64,000 nt of DNA. Origin: Vesta saturnalis. Its lineage: Eukaryota; Arthropoda; Insecta; Coleoptera; Lampyridae. The position numbers were made by a program, and so were the translations under genes. Numbering within the stretch: the stretch's first letter is position 1; every line of letters starts with the position of its first letter. The notes below the pieces were generated by a model. The model worked only from the letters and a program-made list of their open reading frames with translations. It ran no database searches and was not told the origin of the DNA. Positions 57,730-64,000 of the stretch are shown here, piece after piece. The stretch spans positions 721,100-785,099 of the forward strand of contig JARFJB010001980.1 of the NCBI GenBank assembly GCA_036346205.1, given 5' to 3'.

Positions 57730-58365
57730 GAACACGTACAATTTCCTAACCTCCAGGGGCACTGCTCTTAATATAGCCAGAAGAACCTTAATTAGATGAC
57801 CATCAAACATAACCCTAAGCCAACTCCAAGTCCAGCCCCAGGTCCAAGAACAATCTCCCAAGACCAGCTCCAGGTCCAGCCCCAAGACAAAACCCTAAGA
57901 CTTATCCCAAGACCAGCTCCAGGCCCCAGCCCCCAGACCCAAGACCTAGCCCAAGGCCTACATCTGCCCCTCACGTGAGCAAGTACAGAAAGGCTCTAAT
58001 TAGGGTTGACCCTCGAAAAGAAACTATAGGGTAGAAAATACGCGTCCTATACGTGAGCTGTCATAAAATGGGGGTGAAGAAACACGTTCTACACGTGGGT
58101 GTGTAAAAAAATAGGGGTGAAAATACGCGTCCTATACGTGAGCGAGTAAAAATGATTAGGGTTGAAAAGGGCCTCCGAAAAGAAAGGGTAGAAAATACGG
58201 TCTCACACGGGGGTGTGTAAAAAATAGGGGTAAAAAAATACGTCCTACACGTAAGCTAATAAAAAATAATTAGGGATGAAAAGGGGTGGAAAATGCGGTC
58301 TCCCACGTGGGCGATCTTGTGACGTCAAAATCCAAGATGGCGGCGACAAGTGTCTGTTTTCTACT
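57730..58365. repeat. Polinton right terminal inverted repeat
   Basis: Partner of 36771-37352. The inner part (57820-57960) is a run of short CCAAG(T/A)CCAG(C/T)CCCAG-like units, about 50 bases longer than in the left copy. The outer part contains CACGTG-centred modules and ends GGCGACAAGTGTCTGTTTTC/TACT. The frame at 57796-57978 is a by-product of the GC-rich units. Confidence 0.9.
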
Positions 58366-58371
58366 AACGCG

Positions 58372-59806
58372 GCTCGTTTCTAGACGAACTACAGCTGCAA
58401 GAATATCACAGTCTTCCCAGTTATGGGTGTTCAAATATATTTAGTTGGGACATCGATCTGTTTAATTAGGATTTAGTAATAATGAACAAATTCATACTTA
58501 AGTGCCCGCTTTTACATTTGCTGATATAGCTTTATTGGTGCTAACAATTTGGACAAACTTCGTGTCAAAATTACAGACTCTTTAAACAGCAGCACCCAAG
58601 AAATGCTAGAAAACACCCGAACTGAATTTTATCACCGATTGGGTTACTACCTTGCGCAAGGTGGAGGTTTTTTCGAAAATCTTATAGAGTTTTGAAAAAA
58701 AGTGTTCGTTTTTAAAAATAGTTGGTTTTTCAATAAGAATTATAATGCTAAAGTTAAACCTTAAACTTAAGTTATACTATCAATGTTAATGTTGTTCTTT
58801 GTAGCTCTCGTAAGTTTCTTCTTTGGTTCTTCTTACGAGTAGTAATCGACCCATGTCATAAATTCGCAATTACAATAAACTTCGATGTTTGAGGTATTAT
58901 GATTTGATGTTTAAGTGTAAAGTATTTACTTAACACTTTCAAAGAACCCGCGACTTTTCAACATCATCTTAATTGCTTTGGTTTCGTTAGAACTCTTGAA
59001 GCTAGATTGAAGGAGGCTTAAGTAGTTAACAGTTTGTGCCTACATGCAAATATGTACAAGTGATAACATTGGTAAAGTTATGTCTCTCTCACACTCATAT
59101 AATGTTTACTGGGTTTCTCTCTAGCTTATTATAAGTCAAACTTGCAATAACGTTTTTCCATACCTGTATGTCAGGTTACTTAAGTGTAATATACATGCAC
59201 TGATCTATGTTATACACATGCCGCGATCTAAATAATGTATCTGATGGCTATTCTTGAGATGTATCTGATACATGATTGTATTTGGATTTTATATTTCTGA
59301 TACATTGCAAGTAACTGAAATGTAATATAAAGGCAAGATGCACTTTAATATGGCTGGTATGTATATGTATTATATGCATATTATATGCCAATTATGTCAC
59401 GAAGTGACATTTCGAGGGTTTCAGTTACTACCTTGCAGAGAACTCAAATTTTTTTAAGAAATCGTTAGATATCTACCCATTAATTAACTAAAAGTTTTGC
59501 ATTTCAATTTTCCCTTATATTATGCAAGTGTAACACTGTTACACATTGCATTATAATGTAACAAACATGTACGTAAACATTATATATTGCTTTAAAAGGT
59601 GTGTGTAAGCAACAGTGCATAATATATAATCTACAAAAACCGCTGAATTTATAAAAATCACAAACGTGGTAAAACACTGCTTCAGTAGGTGCACATTAAT
59701 CCATACAATTTATTAACTGAACAAAAAGGTTTTTTAAAATACAAGTCAAACGTCATTTAAATACTTATACGTAAATATTTTGTTTAACTGTAAATACGTA
59801 AGCAAT
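58372..59806. other. Stretch without recognised genes
   Basis: AT-rich DNA with runs such as ATTATATGCATATTATATGC. It may contain the 3' end of the transposon whose genes follow, but no inverted end was recognised. Confidence 0.35.
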
Positions 59807-61268
59807 TCACAAGGATTCAGTACGTGACACATTTTGCAGTGCTTCTTTTTGTCTTTGTAACCTGAGATTACTTAAACGAAACCACTCACTCACGATAACT
59901 GCACATTCTTTCTCCTTGATACGGCAATTTTTCTCAACAATTTCTGAAAAAGAAATTAAGAGTCAAAATTTTAGGTATGATACGTAAAAAAATTAAAATT
60001 GCAATTAAATATCCCATCATTCACCAAACCAGTTTGCACTGTTTGTTTACTTCAACTATATGAGCATATTTATACTAACCTTTTATTAGTGTCATAATTT
60101 TTAAGTCACATAGTTCGATGTTGTTGCGTTGTCCCAGCCAAGAACACAGAACCACCAATTCATTTCTAAATGTTCGTTTTTTATTCTATGAATAATGTCT
60201 TTTATGTGCCGCCCTGCAATAATGTTTATGTTCTGCACCTAAAAAATAAATTCACAGTTTAACTATATCAATATTGTAACATACCTGTAGGCATTTATGA
60301 GTCGTAAGTGCAGATCATTGAAAATTACCATAGTGAGCGTAATAGAATAGCAAAAACATTGTTAGCAAGTGGATTGCAGCAATTCAAAGTGATTGTGTTA
60401 ATCTAGTTTTTTTGGCAATAAAGGCCTTATGACTTACATATTTTGCCGCCATCATCACATCATCTTGTAGTAATGTATCAAATGTTTCCATACTTTCAAC
60501 AATAGATTCTCAATACACTTTTTAAGCATTTCATCTAGTTGGCCAATGTTATCTAATTTGCTGATCCTGGCTTCACTTGAAAGCAGCTGCATATGCATAT
60601 TACAGCATAAATTATAATTTTTTTCTAAAAATATTTTAAATTGTTAAAGGTAATCATTTGAAAGTGTTATATATTACCCAAGTGATCCTCTGACTTCAAG
60701 CTGTGTAGAATAATACCTATAACTAGAAGACCTACTACTACTTCCACCGGCAACGGATGTAATAATGATAAAACTTCAAATGCCAAAACAGGGTTATTGA
60801 GTGGTAATAGTTTATTCTTTACTACGTCATTAACAGAGCGTTTGTCACTACATAGAAATTTAAATGTCCATACTAAGTGATATATTATTTCTAGTAATCA
60901 ATTGTGTTGGAAAAATACGTGCAGATAAATCGATTGACAAACAACTGTGAAAATACAAAAGATAATGTATTCATGATATTTAAAACTATTTACATATTTC
61001 GCATATGTCAACTGGTGTTGCAATATTCACCAATGTTACATACTCAACTGGTAATATGACATTTGTTAATTGTTGTGGTGGTGTGGGTATTTCAAATAAT
61101 GGTTCATCTGAAATTATATTGCCTGCCAAAATTAAGACAAAAATAAACTTAAATATGCATGTGATATTTTTTACCTTCAGATTGACTACTGTTAATAGTG
61201 TGTGATCTTGTTTTTCTCGTCTTCTTCCTTTTGCGTTTGCCTTTTCCTAATTGTTCGTCATCTGTCAT
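59807..61268 (-). pseudogene. Six-exon DUF4806-type protein gene, two one-base lesions
   Basis: Exons on the minus strand are 61175-61268, 61044-61122, 60678-60847, 60438-60624, 60080-60238 and 59807-59943. All have GT donors and AG acceptors and agreeing phases except after the lesions. The product starts MTDDEQLGKGKRKRKKTRK (nuclear-signal-like). Later parts read VVKNKLLPLNNPVLAFEVL, SKLDNIGQLDEMLKKC and FDTLLQDDVMMAAKYV. The end (IKDIIHRI, RNELVVLCSWLGQRNN, LCDLKIMTLIK, IVSEWFRLSNLRLQRQKE) has the 'NEL...W.GQR' and 'WLR.A..R' pattern of the DUF4806 domain. One extra base in exon 4 (about 60515) and one missing A in exon 5 (about 60157) shift the frame. These could be real or assembly errors. 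Confidence 0.62.
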
Positions 61269-61934
61269 GGTAGTGGGACATTCTCAATCAATAGCTCTGA
61301 GCCGTACTTGTTGCAATGTTTCTACACAAATGTATTTTGTACTAGCCGTCATAAGTAAGTAAACACTCACCACACTTTCATAAACGTTGGTCAAATTTCC
61401 AGGAAAAGTATTTTTTATTTTTGTAAATGCTCATCGTTTCTTAGTAAAAATATAATTTAACTGTCCTGGAAATTCAATTTACTTGTGGTCCATACATTAT
61501 AAATTATATACCCTCTATAACCTAGAATATTTGGCTTCCAAACTGACAGCATACTTGTCCCATGTTTTGGGATCTGGTGGAACTGCTTTTCTCATCATTG
61601 AGCAAATGCTATGACTAGATTTTGGCTAATAACAGATTTGTTCATTACCTACGAACCATATTATTGGTATTGCAGAATAGGTGTCGTCACTTAAAAATTT
61701 AATGACAGCATATCCTGGTGAAGACATGTATTGCCAACCTGCTAACTTATTTTACTATAGATTATGTTTCAGAATTATGTATTATATATAACTAGTAACT
61801 AATGGCAGTTTAGTGTGCATTTGGAAATACAGTTCTCATTATTAAATAGCTTTACTGAGTAGTTCCAGTAACTATAGCAGCAGTTGGAATACACCCTGTA
61901 TCTAATTAAAAAGGTACATAATTCTATACAGTTA
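61269..61934. other. Stretch between the two genes, nothing recognised
   Basis: No coding frame. It probably contains the DUF4806 gene promoter and the 3' end of the transposase-like gene. Confidence 0.4.
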
Positions 61935-63996
61935 TCAAAAATAATCTGCATGTGTATGTATTAAGAGAATTAGTACAATGTCCCCATCAAATTTTATTCT
62001 AATGTATTTAAATAAAACATCATCGACATTAACTGTATGACTAACACTACTTTTTTTATTCACTTTGAATATAAAACGTAAAGAGGACTGACAAGGACTT
62101 TCAAATAAATTACTTATACCAGAGTACACATTTCCATTTAAATAAATTATATTATTTTCTACCAGCATTTCGTAACACTCAGGATAACATTATCCTTCAG
62201 ATAGCAAATAGCATTTGGACCCTTGCAAGAAATCTTAGTATTGTTTAAATATCAAACACTTAATGCGATCAGACTTGCATAATTTTACAATTATGGAATA
62301 TTCACAATGAGCAGTCATTGTTTTATTAACGCTTCATAATCGTTCTTCACTTATTCGATTTGATACTTGTTCTAATGGTTTTCTAGAAGTCTTCACCTGT
62401 TTCTTTAATTTAAATATGTAACTTTCAAATTTAAAAGATGAAAATGAATCCAATGGTTTTTTAACATCCTTAGTAATATCTATTAAATTGTGAACATTGT
62501 GTGAAATATATTGTAATCCATATATACTTGCATAATTTTTCACAAAGGCTTGCAATAATGATTTAACATAGTCGACCATGTCTGAAATATCTCGACAATG
62601 AACTGGATCATACAAAAATTATTGCGGACAAGCACATAAAATGTGCATACTTCTTCTTTGGTAGTAGGTTTCTCATCATGATGGTCCAGTATACATTAAA
62701 AATAATCTAAATTCTGTGGCTTTCCATCTGTCACATTCAGTAAGGTTTCTGGGACTTTGAGCAAAATCATCAGATAAAAACTGTTTTATAGAATTAAAAA
62801 TTTGGTTTGCCTTTTGAATTTCACGATTTTTTAATCTTAAACTTAATTTTCCTTTTATCCAAAACTGTACTAATCTTTTGGTGACATCAAGGCAAACAAT
62901 ATGCGTGTAATCTAGCGGTATTTGTGATACCATGCCAATACCTAGTTTTTCTAAATTCGAATCACTTACATGATGTTTAGGTTCAGTTTTGTTGGCAAAC
63001 GATTGATCAAATCGTAATGGGGCAATTTAAATCAGGAAAACTACAGACTATTCCGCATAATCACCTTCTATAGTACACTTTGAGTAACTGACATATCCAG
63101 TGTGATGTTTTGTGGCACAGATAAATGTTTTGGCAGGAGCATCACAGATAACAGCATTAACCTTCAACATGACCATCTTATTTTCCATTCGAAAGTCACC
63201 ACATTCTAAAATGCTGTTCACTTCGTTAACAAAAGGGCATAGAAATCCATTTACATTTCACGGTTTATTCATGTCATAAAAGAGACCTGCTATAAACGGC
63301 TGTTGATTAAAACCTACAGGAACGATTTCAAATAAAATAGGCCAAAATTGGCTTCCTGAGCTTTTGGAAATGGGAAGCCCATCAATATTTACATTAATGT
63401 TAACTTCATTTGGGATATCCTTGAAATTTTCTTTAATAAACCATTTTATAGTATCTTCCACACCAAAACGAATATATTGACCACCACTAACTTTATTAAT
63501 TATACAAGTTCCACTTCGGGCAGTTCGCATTAAAGTTCTTTCATCTGTTGATAAACCACACCAAATATTATTTTATGTTTGTGTATGATTTTTAGCAAAG
63601 CATTTGTTACTGTGTAGGTCACATTGTTTTGTAGGACCCATCCTTGCAAGTCACCTGGGAAACTATCTTCATTTATGTCAGAGGCAAATAATGTTGAATT
63701 TTCGTTTGCAAACACCTGGAAATTGCTTGCCACAGTTTTCAGTTTGGATGAACAACGTTCATTGTAACTTGGGAAATTATAATAATTACTTGGAAAATTT
63801 ATATGATTAATAGGGAAACTTTTTGTAACATTAGCATTTTCAAAATTGTATTCTTTACTAGATTTGTGGTACTCAATATGTCATTGTAATTGTTAGAAGC
63901 ATTAATACGAGGAACAGGAGTAGGAGTTTGAGGTTGGCGAAATAGCGAACATTGCACTACACGTTTTCTTTTCTGCCGGTAGCCTTAGATCACAAA
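61935..63996 (-). pseudogene. Transposase-like gene of the 'IDGLP..KSS' / DUF4218-like type, decayed, 5' end outside
   Basis: From the right: FPGDLQGWVLQNNVTYT (63530-63733), then after a shift a segment with RTLMRTAR, and VNINVNIDGLPISKSSGSQF, WPILFEIVPVG and PFIAGLFYDMNKP (63258-63530). A broken stretch follows with ICDAPAKTFICATKHHTGY (about 63060-63180), then VSQIPLDYTHIVCLDVTKRL, DRWKATEFRLFLMYTGP (62676-62933), ISHNVHNLIDITKDVKKPLD with FKFESYIFKLKKQVK (62334-62615) and SPCQSSLRFIFKV (61935-62168). I recall this block order from many animal transposase-like proteins that end in a DUF4218-like domain, probably related to CACTA-type transposases. Several frameshifts and gaps are present. 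Confidence 0.7.
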
Positions 63997-64000
63997 AATC

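Larger units (their letters stand above)
36771..58365. mobile_element. Polinton/Maverick element, interrupted by nested LTR elements
   Basis: Terminal inverted repeats of about 0.6 kb begin AGTAGAA(G/A)ACAGACACTTG at both ends, and 6-bp flanks match at five of six bases (AACGTG 36765-36770, AACGCG 58366-58371). Polintons start with AG, have long TIRs and make 6-bp duplications. Inside, on the minus strand, are the packaging ATPase, retroviral-type integrase, penton-like and hexon-like capsid proteins and adenovirus-type protease. The protein-primed DNA polymerase B normally present was not found. The solo LTR with nested Gypsy at 39286-52249 accounts for 13 kb of the 21.6 kb. Every gene checked carries at least one lesion except perhaps the integrase C-terminus. 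Confidence 0.93.

Noticed and set aside
57792..57978. ORFs on both strands in the Polinton right TIR (Pro/Gly/Trp rich)
   Set aside because: They come from short GC-rich tandem units in the TIR and are not conserved in the left copy.
17225..58365. One giant Polinton from the 17.7 kb terminus to the 58.4 kb terminus
   Set aside because: The 17.7 kb terminus points the same way as the right TIR and is much more diverged. The 36771 end pairs with 58365 by sequence and by the 6-bp duplication.
61005..61205. Plus-strand 66-codon ORF
   Set aside because: Antisense to exons 1 and 2 of the DUF4806-type gene, which have proper splice sites and matching phases.
1..64000. CRISPR arrays, bacterial operons, riboswitches
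   Set aside because: No spaced direct repeats of the right kind and no prokaryotic gene structure. The tandem repeats present have no unique spacers.

Overview
The window is AT-rich eukaryotic DNA, most likely from an insect. The evidence is the mix of mobile elements (mariner, piggyBac, Jockey-type LINE, Penelope-like, Gypsy LTR and Polinton/Maverick), GT-AG introns of 48-55 bases or longer, and the absence of any operon of bacterial type. No intact host gene was found. Almost every coding remnant belongs to a mobile element and carries frameshifts or stops.

Layout. 1-350: possible Penelope-like fragment. 2026-3857: mariner-superfamily transposon (DUF4817/DDE type) with long inverted repeats. 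6282-6640: hexanucleotide array. 7374-8215: two head-to-head copies of a repeat with a tRNA-like head, one a perfect cloverleaf. 11202-12419: dead mariner with TA target duplication. 12826-14155: LINE 3' end. 16106-17240: decayed piggyBac transposase, abutting a solitary Polinton-type terminal repeat (17225-17745). 17935-18364: a chain of very small exons that stays open when spliced. 18924-19420: minisatellite. 20279-24319: (TA)n, an inverted-repeat MITE, a Penelope-like RT fragment, the 5' half of a LINE and a fragment of an unrecognised family. 25324-30035: a piggyBac element with 17-bp inverted ends and TTAT target duplication, itself interrupted by about 2.3 kb. 34907-35640: retroelement remnant with an aspartic-protease motif.

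36771-58365 is the main object: a Polinton/Maverick bounded by about 0.6 kb terminal inverted repeats and a 6-bp target duplication (AACGTG/AACGCG). All its genes lie on the minus strand and are tightly packed: ATPase, a 109-codon protein, a conserved unknown protein, integrase with chromodomain, minor capsid, small pVI-like protein, major capsid, an unknown 'VKG' protein and adenovirus-type protease. No protein-primed DNA polymerase B is visible. The VKG gene is split by a solo LTR (CGAT duplication), and inside that LTR sits an internally deleted Gypsy element (ATCT duplication) whose right end is an inverted half-LTR. A piece of about 1.15 kb of this complex is present twice. Without the 13 kb insertion the Polinton would be only about 8.6 kb.

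58372-64000 holds a six-exon gene for a DUF4806-type protein and, upstream on the same strand, a decayed transposase-like gene of the 'IDGLP..KSS' family. They may be the two genes of one DNA transposon that runs out of the window. Frameshift calls rest on reading the sequence by eye, and some could be assembly errors.
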